Source: Abelmoschus esculentus (Eukaryota; Streptophyta; Magnoliopsida; Malvales; Malvaceae). From it: DNA of 64,000 nt. Numbering within the stretch: position 1 is the first letter of the stretch; each line of letters starts with the position of its first letter. The notes under the pieces were generated by a model. That model ran no database searches, was not told the origin of the DNA, and saw only the letters and a program-made list of their open reading frames with translations. The stretch is from assembly GCA_035048815.1 (NCBI GenBank), contig JAUCBN010000021.1:4991501-5055500 (forward strand), written 5' to 3'. Shown here in pieces: positions 12,991-23,939 of the stretch. The translations under genes were made by a program, and so were the position numbers.

Positions 12991-14026
12991 TAAAACTTTC
13001 CCTTGCGACCAAACTGGATGATAACTTTCCATGGAGATACCTTGAGAAACACCTTCTCCCCAAGCTCATACTCGATGTGCTTACGCTTCTTATCCGCATA
13101 AGCTTTTTGTCTGTCGAAAGCTACATGCAACCTTTCTCTAATGATCTGAACCTTTTCCTCGATTTCCTTAACAAGCTCTGAACCCATTATCTTCCTCTCA
13201 TTGAGCTTTGTCCAACACAAAGGTGTCCTACACCTGCGCCCGTACAAGGCCTCAAAAGGAGTCATCTTGATGCTTGACTGATAGTTGTTATTGTAAGCAA
13301 ACTCTACCAACGGTAATTGCTCCTCCCAACTACAAGAAAAGTCTATCGTACAACACCGAAGCATATCCTCCAAGATCTGGATGACTCTCTTAGAATGTCC
13401 ATCGGTCTGAGGATAAAAAGATGTATTGAAGTGCAACTTGGTATCTAAAGCCTCATGGATAGACCTTCACAACCTCGCTGTGAACCTCGGATCCCTATCC
13501 GATATGATCGATGAAGGTACATTATGCAACCTCACGATCTCCTTGATGTACAACCAAGCTAACTTTTCCAAGATGAAGTTCATTCTAACCAGTAACAAGT
13601 GAGCAAACTTGGTCAACTATAACCCATATAGCATCATGCTTCCTCAACGTCATCGGTAACTCGGTGACAAAGTCCATGGTCACTCGATCCCACTTCCAAT
13701 GTGGAATCTGGATGGGCTGAAGGAACCTAATGTTCTGCCTTCACTTGCTGATATGCTAAACACCTTGTTACAAACTCTGACACATCTATTTTCATACACG
13801 GCCACCAAAAGAAAGGACAAAGATCCTGGTATATCTTATTACTACCCAGATGAACAGAAAACAGACTGCGGTGAGCTTTCCTCAAGATACGATCTCTCAT
13901 ATCCTCTAAAGCTAGTACATACAAACAACCTTGAAAGTACAAGAAACTACCATCACGTACTTCAAAGTTTGATGACTCACCTCTCTGAACAACCTCTAAC
14001 TGAGCTACCGACTCCTCGTCCAACAC
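12990..14026 (-). pseudogene. Integrase core, broken
   Basis: Two frames cover the integrase. 14026-13727 carries the zinc-binding module (AHRSLFSVHLGSNKIY and WWPCMKIDVSEFVTRC); the last cysteine of the HHCC set is Tyr (CLAY for CLVC). 13436-12990 carries the end of the DDE core (FYPQTDG, WEEQLPLVEFAYNN, PFEALYGRRCRTPLCW). The catalytic glutamate of the usual DGQSERVIQ block is Lys here (DGHSKRVIQ), a GAG to AAG change. Between them (13437-13726) the core reads MDFVTELPMTLRKHDAIWVI but is frameshifted. The enzyme cannot be active. Confidence 0.88.
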
Positions 14027-14044
14027 ATGTGCTCTCTTTATCTC

Positions 14045-15100
14045 CTAAACAAGCGTGAGCTCCACGCGCAACTCAGCCAAAAGACCTCCATCATCGATCA
14101 TCCTCAACCGAGCAAACAAAGCTCTCAAGTCTGACATGGACTTCCTACTCAAAGCATCAACGACCATATTCGTCTTACCAGAGTGATACTCTATGACACA
14201 GTCATAGTCCTTTAACAACTCTATCCACCAATATTGTCTCAGGTTCAACTTCTTCTGGACAAGCAGATACTTCAAACTCTTGTGGTCGGTGTAGATGCAA
14301 CATTTCTCTCTACAGAGATAATACCTCCATATCTTCAAGGCGAAGATAACTGCTACAAGCTCAAGATTATATGTGGGATAGTTCCTTTTATGGGGTTTCA
14401 ACTGCCTCGAGGCGTAAGCTACCACCTTATGCTCTTGCATGAACACACAACCTAACCCATTTAAGGAAGCATCACTAAATACCATATAGTCTTTCCTTGG
14501 TTCCGGTTGTATCAAGACTGATGTCTTTGTGAGATAAGCTTTCAACTGCTCAAAACTATGTTGTCTTCTCTCATTCCACACAAAAGGAACACCTTTCTGA
14601 AGCAACTTGGTCAAAGGTGCCGCTATGATTGAAAAAAATTTAACAAACCTCCTATAGTATCCAGAAAGTCTAAGGAAACTACGAACTTCCGATACATTCC
14701 TTGGTGGTTTCAATTCCACAACAGCTTGAATCTTCTGGGGATCTACTCGGATTCCATTCACTGTAACTTTGTGGCCAAGAAACGCCACCTTAGACAACCA
14801 AAACTCGCACTTACTGAACTTGGCGTACAGACACCTATCTCTTAACACTTGAAGAACTACTCTTAGGTGATAGTCATGCTCCTCCTTTGAGCGTGAATAC
14901 ACCAAGATATCATTGATGAACACAACCACAAATTGATCTAGATACGACTGAATGATCTGGTTCATCAAGTCCATAAAAGTTGCAGGTGCATTCATGTGCT
15001 CAAACGGTATCACTAAAAACTCATAATGTCTGTACCGCATCCTAAAAGCTGTCTTTTGAACATCCTCATCCACCACCTTTAATTGATAGTGCCCTCACCT
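14045..15100 (-). pseudogene. Reverse transcriptase/RNase H, 5' deleted
   Basis: A long frame (15076-14045, 343 codons) begins inside the RT palm (DEDVQKTAFRMRYRHYEFLV) and runs through the thumb (FLGHKVTVNGIRVDP, RSFLRLSGYYRRFVKFFS) into RNase H (YMVFSDASLNGLGCVFMQ, VAYASRQLKPHKRNYPTYNL, IYTDHKSLKYLL). The metal-binding block is FINDILVYS instead of FIDDILVYS, so one catalytic Asp is Asn (GAT to AAT). Upstream, QLNKV joins GHYQLKV near 15100, losing about 30 residues including the PLPRIDDL block. Enzymatic activity is ruled out. Confidence 0.9.
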
Positions 15101-15650
15101 TATTAAGCTGACAGTATTCAATGCACATCCTCATCGATCCGTCCTTCTTCCTAACAAACAAAACCGATGCTTTCCACGATGACACACTCAATCTGATAAA
15201 ACATCTCTCAAGCAACTATTGGATCTGCTGCTTTAGCTATCTCATCTCCGCCGGTGCCATACGATACGACATGATGGACACCAGTGTCGTACCTAGCAAC
15301 ATCTCTATTCGGAACTCTAACTCACGGTCAGGAGGTAAACTAGGCAACTCCTTCGGAAATATATCGGGATACTCACAAACTGTCTTCAACCTCTCTAACA
15401 CTAGACTCTCGACACTCACATCCACCACGTGAGCTAAGAAAGCCTCACAACCTTGTTGGATCAAGCTCTGAGCTGTTAAAGCTGACACAACATTCGGTAA
15501 ACACGGGTTCCTCTCACCCCTCACCCCTAGCTTAGAACCATCTACTACTCAAAGCTTTAAACTCTTAGATCTATAACCTAAACTCGCATCATGTTTGAAC
15601 AACCAATCCATCCCTAGGATTGCATCGAACTCTTGAAACAGATACAGCCC
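15100..15650 (-). pseudogene. Aspartic protease C-terminus and RT N-terminus remnant
   Basis: Reading the minus strand from 15650: EFDAILGMDWLFKHDASL is the protease C-terminal block, followed by a stop, the linker (15524-15237, with YPDIFPKELPSLPPDRELEF) and the RT start FVRKKDGSMRMCIEYCQLNKV near 15120-15170. Frames are interrupted by several stops. The protease active site (DSGA) and gag lie in the deleted part. Confidence 0.85.
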
Positions 15651-16580
15651 TTAATCACATTAATACGAACTCCTCAAACCAATCCATGGTTCGACCTGCA
15701 CAAAATTATAAGTTTCCACTAAAATTTTATAAGGATCATTCTCAAACTTAATCTAATCGATCCTAAAGTGTTCCTATTCAATATTAATGATGTATAGAGT
15801 GTTTTAACACTAATTTTCAGCCCTTAATCACATTAATACGAATTTCACCATTAATGACCTCTTTCAAGCAAACCACGCATACATACATGGGTTCTACATG
15901 CTATGCATTCTACCATGAAGTGACAGATGAAAGGAGAGTTGAGATTACCAACCTTAACACAAACAATATCTCAAAACGTACACTCTTCCTCTCTTCAAGG
16001 TTTCTTTTTTCCAAGGCTTGTTGATGGCTTACAATCCTCTTTCTCTATAAGAGAGAGATGAAGAATGGATTATCAATGTCTTGGGATGATTCTTGAGCCT
16101 AAAAACACTTAGAAAACTCAGATTCTAAGCTCTTAAAACTTAAACCCGAGCTCAAACCAAAACCCCCACTAAAACCTTCATCCTTACTAAAATAACCCAT
16201 TTTTACCTCTTTTGAAAGATCTCAAACACCTCAACAACTCCCTCTCTTGCACTAAAACGTGATTCTCAAATAATCACACAAATATCAAAACTTTTTTACT
16301 CTTCTCCTAGGGTGAGATGAAGAAGATAAAGAGAAAAGCTTCCCTTATGACCTCACTGTCTTACACTCTTTGCAGCACAAACACCACTCTCCTCTTCTAT
16401 TGTCTTCCATAAAGGAAAAGACCAAAAAACCTTACTAAAATCTCTCTAACCCAACAACACTCAAGTCTAAACAAGTCAAAGGCCCAACAACTGGCCCAAC
16501 AACACAAACCCGAGGCCTAAAATAGAAGTCCAAGCCCCTCGAGATAACCCGACACTTGGATCCGTATCCGGGTCGTTAAA
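15650..16580 (-). repeat. Truncated 5' LTR of the chromovirus
   Basis: The right end matches the left LTR over 16206-16580 and ends GTCGTTAAA just before the TATGT duplication. The inner end has no TGTAACACC terminus; the protease code runs straight into LTR-like DNA near 15650. A 25-bp sequence occurs twice at this junction (15645-15669 and 15818-15842), suggesting a repeat-associated deletion. Confidence 0.7.
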
Positions 16581-16585
16581 TATGT

Positions 16586-17964
16586 TATATCAATATGTAA
16601 TTATAAATTATGTATATGTATATATGCATTAGTATATAGTACATGTATATATTAATATACATATGTATCATGTATGCTATATTCTATATGTATATGTATT
16701 ATATATATGTATGTTATATGTATATATATAATATATTATACATATATCATACATGTTAACATGTATATTAATTTTTAATATATGTATTAATATATAGTAT
16801 TAGTAGTTTAGTACATGTATTATATATATGTATGTTAATAACTTAATATGTCACATGTGTTAGTATGTATTAGTACATTATACATATATATACATATGTA
16901 TGTTAATAATATAAATATATAATGTTATATATATTATATGTATATATATATATTATATGTATATCTTATATATATATATTATATATTAATATATATGTAT
17001 GTTATATGTATATGTATTATAGATATATACATTATATATATCATACATACATATTTATTTTTAATATATATATATATATAATTATACACATATATATAAT
17101 ATATATTATACATATACTATATATAATATACATATATATAAATACGTATATATTATATAACATATTATATATATATGTATGCTTATAGTATATAATATAA
17201 TATGTATTATAGTATATATTATAAAATATATATATTATACCCTCAATCCCCTCAAATCCCCCCTCCCCTAAATCAAAACACCCCTACACGGTTAAATTAA
17301 AAATTCCCCCTTCTCCCAAAGTCAAAAATCCCCCCCCCCCAACACATTAAAATAAAAAATTCTTCCCCTGAAATCAAAAAATCTCCCTTCAAATTTTAAT
17401 TTTAAATTTACTTCAAAAATCAAATCAATTTGACTTGAAGTACTTAATAAAAATATATGTATATTTTTATGATATTTATACGTATATATAATATATATTA
17501 ATATATATATATATGTATATAAGATATATATATTAGATGTATACATTAATATATATATTTATTTTTTTATATATGTATATATACTAAATGTATATATTAA
17601 TATATGTATATAATGTAAATTAATATATACTATGTATATAATATAATTTAATACATATATAATATAATTTAATATATAATATATATTATATATAGTTAAA
17701 TGTATACTAATATATATATTTAATTTTTTATGTGTTACTGTATGTATTTAATTTAAAATTATAATTGAAATTAAAAACATTAAAACTAAATAAAATAGTA
17801 AAAAATTAATTTAAGTAAATATATAATACTATATTTAAATATTAATCTTAAATTAATTTTATGTCTAATTTTATTTTTTAAGCCTAATTATATTTATCAA
17901 TATTTTAAATTCATCAAATTATAGTATATTTAATTATATATCATGTAAATATTAAGTTTTGTTA
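16586..17964. repeat. AT-rich low-complexity interior of the hAT-like element
   Basis: Mostly TATATGTATA-type DNA, matching 10240-10900 on the other side of the nested retrotransposon. At 17238-17400 a C-rich island (with a run of ten C at about 17331-17340) breaks the pattern. No gene. Confidence 0.7.
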
Positions 17965-18362
17965 ATATTAGTTCAGGTCAATAACAGGTCGGGTACAAAA
18001 CAAGTCGGGTCATTTATCAGGTCGGGTTCAAAACAGGTCGGATAAAATCAAGTCTCGAATTGATTCAATCGGGTAATATCGGTTATTTGCCAGGTCAGAC
18101 TCGAGTTCGGGTTCGTTTCAGTCGGATACAGGACGGGTTTCAGGTCTACAGTAACAGGTTGAAATCAGGTTCAGGTCATTCTCGGTCGGATACAGTTCGG
18201 GTTCGGTTACTTCGTAACATATCCAACTCGGGTACGGGTCAACAATAGTCGGATACAGATCAGGTTCGGGTCATTACATCCTCAGGTCAAACCAAGTTCT
18301 GACGCGAACATGTTTCAGGTGGGTTTCCAGGTCGGGTAAGCTTTTTACATCCTAGTCTCTGT

Positions 18363-18450
18363 CCAAACGAGACGCATAATGAAGAAAGAAGGAGTTGTAG
18401 GCGATCCAACCTGTCATGCAAAAAGTATCGCTACCCATGACTGATTTCAT
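18363..18450 (-). pseudogene. Candidate host exon, 5' part, split by transposon
   Basis: On the minus strand an ATG at 18450 opens a frame encoding MKSVMGSDTFCMTGWIAYNS and then FFLHYASRL. If the transposon and one target-site copy are removed, the frame passes without a stop into 9546-9507 (DRDKEIQKASEFY) and meets a donor-like GTATGC, for 42 codons plus 2 nt. Aromatic and charged composition is protein-like, not AT-rich chance translation. Upstream (18470-18830, minus strand) is T-rich with an acceptor-like CATATTTCAG, compatible with a 5' UTR. I do not recognise the family. If real, the insertion has disabled the gene or marks a pseudogene. Confidence 0.4.
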
Positions 18451-19101
18451 AGGCAAACAACCATCAACCGAGTGGGGATAAATCTTTTCAAGTGATCACC
18501 GACAAAACAAAAACCAGAAACTAGCATCGATCGAATCTCGATAAGAACAAAGATCGATCGCTAGGGTATGCTGAAATATGCCACAAAGACAGATGAATCA
18601 AATCACAAAATAATAACAAAAACATGTCAGAACGATAGAAGAAAAACGTGTCATGAGGACAGAAAGAACGCGCTATAGAAGCAGAGATTCTTATTAAAAT
18701 TAAAAACAAAAACAAAGAAAATAATAGATTCGGTGGTCGACAACCAATATTAAGATTGATTGCCGACCACCGATCAAAAGGATTAATCAAAGTAAAGAAC
18801 AACTATGAAAAAAATTTGAGAGAAAAGGAGCGGTTATGAAAAAATTTGAATCAACAAATTAAGAGAATAAATCCATAGTATTTTTAAAAATACACATTAA
18901 TAATTATTAAGACCAAAATTTATCAGGAAATAACTCATGAATATTATCATGATAAAGCACGTAAAATTGTGGGTAAATCTTACCCTTACTGGAATCTAAG
19001 AATTTACCATGGATTAGACTTCAGGGTGTTGTTTCTCACAACAATATGAACATGTACATTTTTACATATTCGCCTTGGATTAGACTAGATTTGTTCAAGA
19101 T
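18451..19101. other. Putative 5' flank of the disrupted gene; near-perfect hairpin at 18731-18772
   Basis: This stretch is less AT-rich than its surroundings. At 18731-18772 lies a 42-bp near-palindrome whose arms CGGTGGTCGACAACCAAT and ATTGATTGCCGACCACCG pair with few mismatches. A 93-codon minus frame (18802-18521) has no domain features and I do not call it. Confidence 0.4.
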
Positions 19102-19893
19102 TGTTAGAAAAATGTTTAAGATGAAAATAAAAATAAAATATAAAATGTTCTATTTATAATATTGAATCCAATAAAATATAAAAATAACATCAATACAATA
19201 TATTTAAATCAAACTAATTTAATCTTAGTGAGATCTGCATGAACACCCGAAGGTTATGAACTTATCCTTGCTTAGGGACGGAACCAAGATTTAGGGTTGA
19301 GGGGTAAAACGTAATGTTCAGAAGTAGGGGACAAATTAATAAAAAACTTTTAAAAATTTAAAAAGAGGACAAAATAAAAAAAAAATCGAGGGGACGATTG
19401 CCCCTCTTCACCCATGTAGTTTCGTCCTTGCTCTTGCCTTCACTTATCACCGAAAATAACTTTTAAAAACCTTACCGAGTAAAACAGGTTAAAAATTCTG
19501 TGTTTTATTGCGTAGAGAAACCAAATAAATGACATGCTATTTATAGGGATTTTAATGAAAATTTGACCCAATAAAACATTTGATAGTGAGAATCAATTTA
19601 TTCTTTTAGAGATAATTTTTAAAATTATTATATGTATTAAAAATAACTTTTAATATTTATCATTTTAATTTTAAAATAGAATTTTACAAATATATACTCT
19701 TATTTGAAGAAATAATAATTTATATTTAGGTTAAAATTTTTGTAGACTCACGAAGGACCAGACCAATTTAAATATTTACTTATCCACGTCGTGTATGTCT
19801 ACGCATTTATGAACCAACTAATAATTCAATATTAATAAAATTTAAATCAATTTCTCATTTAAAGTTATAATATTACTAACTTTCCAACAATAA
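19102..19893 (-). mobile_element. Copia-type LTR (apparently solo), with a nested small MITE
   Basis: On the minus strand it begins TGTTGGAAAGTTAG (at 19893) and ends TTTTTCTAACA (at 19102), the TGTTGG..AACA format of plant copia LTRs. No coding region adjoins it. About 155 bp at 19272-19430 look like an inserted MITE, leaving an LTR of roughly 630 bp, similar to the LTRs at 39948-45297. No clear target duplication was seen. Confidence 0.55.
19272..19430. mobile_element. Small hAT-like MITE inside the LTR
   Basis: The left end TAGGGACGGAACCA and right end TTTCGTCCTTG (inverted CAAGGACGAAA) resemble the CAGGGACGGAGC ends common in plant hAT MITEs. Flanking CCTTGCTT and CCTTGCTC suggest an imperfect duplication. 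Boundaries are approximate. Confidence 0.45.
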
Positions 19894-20598
19894 ATTAATA
19901 ATTTATATTTTAATAACACGATATAATTATAAAATAATATATTTTTATTAGTTCTAGTTTTTCAATAAAACATATATATAGCCTACACAAACTATTTCGA
20001 ATCAAAATTATCTAAAGATAACACCTTTTTTATTAAAACCATTCGATGGGTTAAAACATATATATGTTCTAAAAATGACAAATTTGATAAAAGAATTTAT
20101 AGGGAAAACTTAATTTTAAAAAAAGTTTTGAACTAAAAGTTTTAAAAGTTTGAAAGTTTTAATTTATTTTTTTCAACAATTTTGGGGTTTAACTAAAATT
20201 TTAAAAAAAGTGAGAGATTTGATAAAAACTTTTTTAAAATTATAAGAGAAATTTAATTAAAATATTAAAAATTTTAAACTTTAATATAAATTTTTAAAAT
20301 TTATAAGAGTCAAATTATTTTTTTTAATTTTAAAAGTCTAATAATCAATTTTCCGTATTTTCAAGGTGAGTCCGTGATCCCAATAGTCTCTCCTCGGGAT
20401 TTAAAGACGCCTATATGGTAGCCTTAATAACTTGTTTATATAGATTCTTAAGTTTAATCAACAGTTTAATCCAATAATCCCTGGTTTCCTGCTGCCCTTG
20501 GTTGAACCGTGGGACGATGACAAACAAGTTGGGTGTGTTCACGAGACCTGGGGAAAAGAAAAAGAAACATAATCCCAAGGCTCATCAAAAATCGTGGT
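19894..20598. other. AT-rich intergenic DNA
   Basis: Runs of AAATTTTTAAAA and no frame or element end that I can support. A 64-codon frame at 20502-20696 overlaps the next MITE and is chance. Confidence 0.5.
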
Positions 20599-20606
20599 AC
20601 CAGGTG

Positions 20607-21137
20607 AGGTGTGCATTTTGGATTATCCCATTCGATTCGATCCAAAATTTCGAATATTTAAAATTTCAAATTGACATTTTAGTGATCCATATTTAATCCA
20701 AAAAAATAGATATTAGATTTTTTGAATATCTAAAATTTCGAATCGAATTTTCAGATATCCTAATATCTGAATTTATGATTTAATTTAAGTATTTTTTTTT
20801 AATTTGATGATCTTATTCATGAAAATTTTGGTTTTCAATTATATAATAATCAATAAATTATTGAATATAACAATATTTTTATTTATGAAAATTTTATTTT
20901 TTCATATATAATAAGTAAAAATATTGAATATAAAAAATATTTATATGTATAAAAAATTTAAAATTTTTGGATATCAAATAATCGGATATTCGATCTGAAT
21001 GTAAAACATTGATCCGTATATGATCCGAAATTTTTGGATATTCGATCTGAATTATCCAAAAAATAAAATTCAAATTGGATATTTAAAATTTTGGATCGAT
21101 CAACGAATAATCAAATCAGATTTTTTTGCACACCCCT
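20607..21137. mobile_element. hAT-type MITE, 531 bp
   Basis: The ends AGGTGTGCATTTTGG and (inverted) AGGGGTGTGCAAAAAAA form a terminal repeat. Flanks ACCAGGTG (20599-20606) and ACCAGGTA (21138-21145) match at 7 of 8 positions. The interior has the same GGATAT/TTCGA-rich content and nearly the same length as the element at 1989-2523, so they are probably one family. Confidence 0.72.
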
Positions 21138-21145
21138 ACCAGGTA

Positions 21146-21483
21146 GGTAGGAAAATTGACAAACAAGACATTTATATCTAGGAAAATTAAAATTATTTAA
21201 ATATAACAATATTATAACAATTGACGTAATCGGATGAAATATTAAGGGGTTGTTTGATTCATAAAATATATTGTTTTAAAAAATAATCTTATATTCCGTG
21301 AATCAAAAATATTTTAAATTTTTAATTAGAATAAAAAGTTTAAATAAAAAACTGAGTTAAGAAGGTCTTATTACGGAGACAAAATCAAATGTTTATTTCA
21401 ATTTTGGAAATTATTTAGAAAAAAAAAATCAAAATAAGATTATGAAAAAAGATACCTTTTTTAATTTATATAAGATAAAATTA
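21146..21483. other. AT-rich intergenic DNA
   Basis: Short spacer between two MITEs; nothing recognised. Confidence 0.5.
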
Positions 21484-22055
21484 GGCATAAAGATAATTTT
21501 AACTCTTAACATTTATATTTTTTATCATTTTGGCCCTCATTCTTTTTTTAGGATAAATTTAACCCTTCACCTATGTTTTTTTTTTTTGATAAATAACTTA
21601 TTTTTTAACTAACATAATGATTAAATCGTTAAAAATTTAACGATATTAACATGTTATAAATATGTGATAATATATTTTAAATAACATGGTATCTAGCCTC
21701 ATTCTACATATATATAATATGTCACTATCGTTAATTTTTTACGATAATGATAAATATATACATGTAGAATATAATTTTATTCTAATATAAAATATAAAAC
21801 AATTAAAATTCAAATAAAATATTGAAAATTAATTAAATCTAAAATAAAAGGCTACTAAGTATCCTTAAATCTTAAATATTATTATACATATATGATATAT
21901 CATTATCATTAATTTTTTAACTATCTAATCATTATACTAGTTAAAAAATAAGATATTTATCAAAAAGATATAGGTTAAAGGCTAAATTTATCCTATAAAT
22001 AAAAACTAAAATAATAAAAATCATAAATATTAAGAGTTAAAATTATCTTTATGCC
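21484..22055. mobile_element. Mutator-like MITE, GGCATAAAGATAATTTTA family
   Basis: Ends read GGCATAAAGATAATTTTA and its inverse. Internal blocks CATTTTGGCCCTCATTC and GATAAATTTAACCCTT appear inverted in the right half, so the whole element folds back. Flanks ATAAAATTA and TAAAATTTA are only roughly alike. Family members at 38876 and 46687 have perfect 9-bp duplications, which identifies the superfamily as Mutator-like. Confidence 0.7.
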
Positions 22056-22779
22056 TAAAATTTAGGTTTAATCAAAAGCGAGTTTTAAACTTACCTTAGC
22101 TAAACCTGAATTCCATATTTAATGGATAGGTAAAATATAAAATAATAATTTATTATTTTTTATAGGTATAAAAATAATTTTAACCCTCAACATTTAAATT
22201 TTTATCATTTTGGTCCTCATTCTTTTTTGAGATAAATTTAACCCTTAATCTATGTATTTTTGATAAATATCTCATTTTTTAACTAACATAATGACTAACA
22301 GTTAAAAATTTAACGATGGTAACATACAATAATATATTTGAAATAACATGATATCTAAACTATCAAATACATACACATGAAATATAATTTTAATCTAACA
22401 TAAGATATAAAATAATTAAAATTCAAATAAAATATTAAAACTTAATTAAATCTAAAACAAAATGTACTAAAAATCTTAATTAAATCTAAAAAATCCAAAA
22501 TTATATAAAAATAGAATAATAAATTTATTTAAGTTTTAATAGCCAAAGTATTTTAGATTTGATTAAGTTTTAATATTTTATTTAAATTTTAATTGTTTTA
22601 GATTTTATATTAGAATAAAATTATATTTCATATGTATATATTTGATAGGTTGGATATCATATCATTTATAATATATTATCACATTTTTTCTATATATCAT
22701 TATCATTAAATTTTTAACGGTGCAGTCATCATGATAGTTAAAAAATAAGATATTTATTCAAAAAAACATAAGTTAAAAG
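21977..22779 (+). repeat. Direct repeat copy 1 (R), 803 bp
   Basis: Nearly identical to 23060-23861 at a constant offset of 1083 bp. It includes the right end of the MITE at 21484-22055, a spacer, and the left part of a second MITE of that family. Single-base differences only. Confidence 0.9.
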
Positions 22780-23059
22780 ATCTAGTAATATAGATCAGGT
22801 TTTCTAGAAATATATAATGGGTAAAATTATATGAATACTTTTTTTCTGAAATTACCTAGAAAAATGTCCTTCATCAAAGATTATATAAAAATATTATTTT
22901 TCGGTTTATATAAAATAAATTTGTGTTTAATTAAAAGTGAAGTTTAAACTTGTACGTACTCAGCGAAAAGTGAGTTTGTATAAAAAAAAGTATAAAGATA
23001 AATTTAACCCTTAATTTTTATAATTTTTATAATTTTAACTCTCATTTTTTATTTGAGAT
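22780..23059 (+). repeat. Inverted repeat arm S, about 280 bp
   Basis: Reverse complement of 23862-24149 with few changes. The outer end is ATCTAGTAATATAGATCAGG, matched by the inverted sequence ending at 24149. Confidence 0.9.
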
Positions 23060-23861
23060 AAAGGCTAAATTTATCCTATAAATAAAAGTTAAAATAATAA
23101 AAATCATAAATATTAAGAGTTAAAATTATCTTTATGCCTAAAATTTAGGTTTAATCAAAAGCGAGTTTTAAACTTACCTTAGCTAAACCTGAATTCCATA
23201 TTTAATGGATAGGTAAAATATAAAATAATAATTTATCATTTTTTATAGGCATAAAAATAATTTTAACCCTCAACATTTAAATTTTTATCATTTTGGTCCT
23301 CATTCTTTTTTGAGATAAATTTAACCCTTAATCTATGTATTTTTGACAAATATCTCATTTTTTAACTAACATAATGACTAACAGTTAAAAATTTAACGAT
23401 GGTAACATACAATAATATATTTGAAATAACATGATATCTAAACTATCAAATACATACACATGAAATATAATTTTAATCTAACATAAGATATAAAATAATT
23501 AAAATTCAAATAAAATATTAAAACTTAATTAAATCTAAAACAAAATGTACTAAAAATCTTAATTAAATCTAAAAAATCCAAAATTATATAAAAATAGAAT
23601 AATAAATTTATTTAAGTTTTAATAGCCAAAGTATTTTAGATTTGATTAAGTTTTAATATTTTATTTAAATTTTAATTATTTTAGATTTTATATTAGAATA
23701 AAATTATATTTCATATGTATATATTTGATAGGTTAGATATCATATCATTTATAATATATTATCACATGTTTTCTATATATCATTATCATTAAATTTTTAA
23801 CGGTGCAGTCATCATGATAGTTAAAAAATAAGATATTTATTCAAAAAACATAAGTTAAAAG
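23060..23861 (+). repeat. Direct repeat copy 2 (R), 802 bp
   Basis: Second copy of the 803-bp unit, in the same orientation as 21977-22779. Confidence 0.9.
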
Positions 23862-23939
23862 CTAAATTTATCTCAAATAAAAAATGAGAGTTAAAATTAT
23901 AAAAATTATAAAAATTAAGGGTTAAATTTATCTTTATAC
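23248..23939. mobile_element. Second MITE of the GGCATAAAGATAATTTTA family
   Basis: It starts GGCATAAAAATAATTTTAACC and ends with the inverse TTAAATTTATCTTTATAC. Its left part is duplicated at 22165-22779. The flanks are T-runs (TTTTTTATA), so a target duplication cannot be judged well. Confidence 0.6.

Larger units (their letters stand above)
10905..16580 (-). mobile_element. Ty3/gypsy chromovirus (Tekay/Del-like), internally deleted
   Basis: An element coded on the minus strand, flanked by 5-bp duplications TATGT (10900-10904, 16581-16585). It has a 1.7-kb 3' LTR at left, a polypurine tract, decayed pol in the order chromodomain-integrase-RNase H/RT-protease (right to left in transcription), and a truncated 5' LTR at right. 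gag, the primer-binding site and part of the 5' LTR are missing. It lies inside the hAT-like element, so it inserted later. It cannot encode its own proteins: frames are broken and both RT and integrase active sites are altered. Confidence 0.9.
9547..18354. mobile_element. hAT-like non-autonomous element, 8.8 kb including a nested retrotransposon
   Basis: Perfect 8-bp duplications GTCTCTGT lie at 9539-9546 and 18355-18362. The ends TAGGAATGTAAAAA and (inverted) TAGGATGTAAAAA form the terminal repeat. Subterminal GGTCGGGT-like motifs occupy 9575-9860 and 17965-18340, in the same orientation at both ends. Apart from the LTR element at 10905-16580, the interior is AT-rich TATATGTA low-complexity DNA with no transposase. 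An 8-bp duplication fits the hAT superfamily. About 3.1 kb belongs to the element itself. Confidence 0.72.

Noticed and set aside
16922..17188. 88-codon Tyr/Ile-rich frame
   Set aside because: Translation of TATATG low-complexity DNA.
17322..17546. 74-codon minus frame
   Set aside because: Crosses the C-rich island and TA repeats; no domain.
18521..18802. 93-codon minus frame as a membrane protein
   Set aside because: Hydrophobicity comes from T-rich DNA, and the frame overlaps the hairpin and an acceptor-like site; more likely a UTR or intron.
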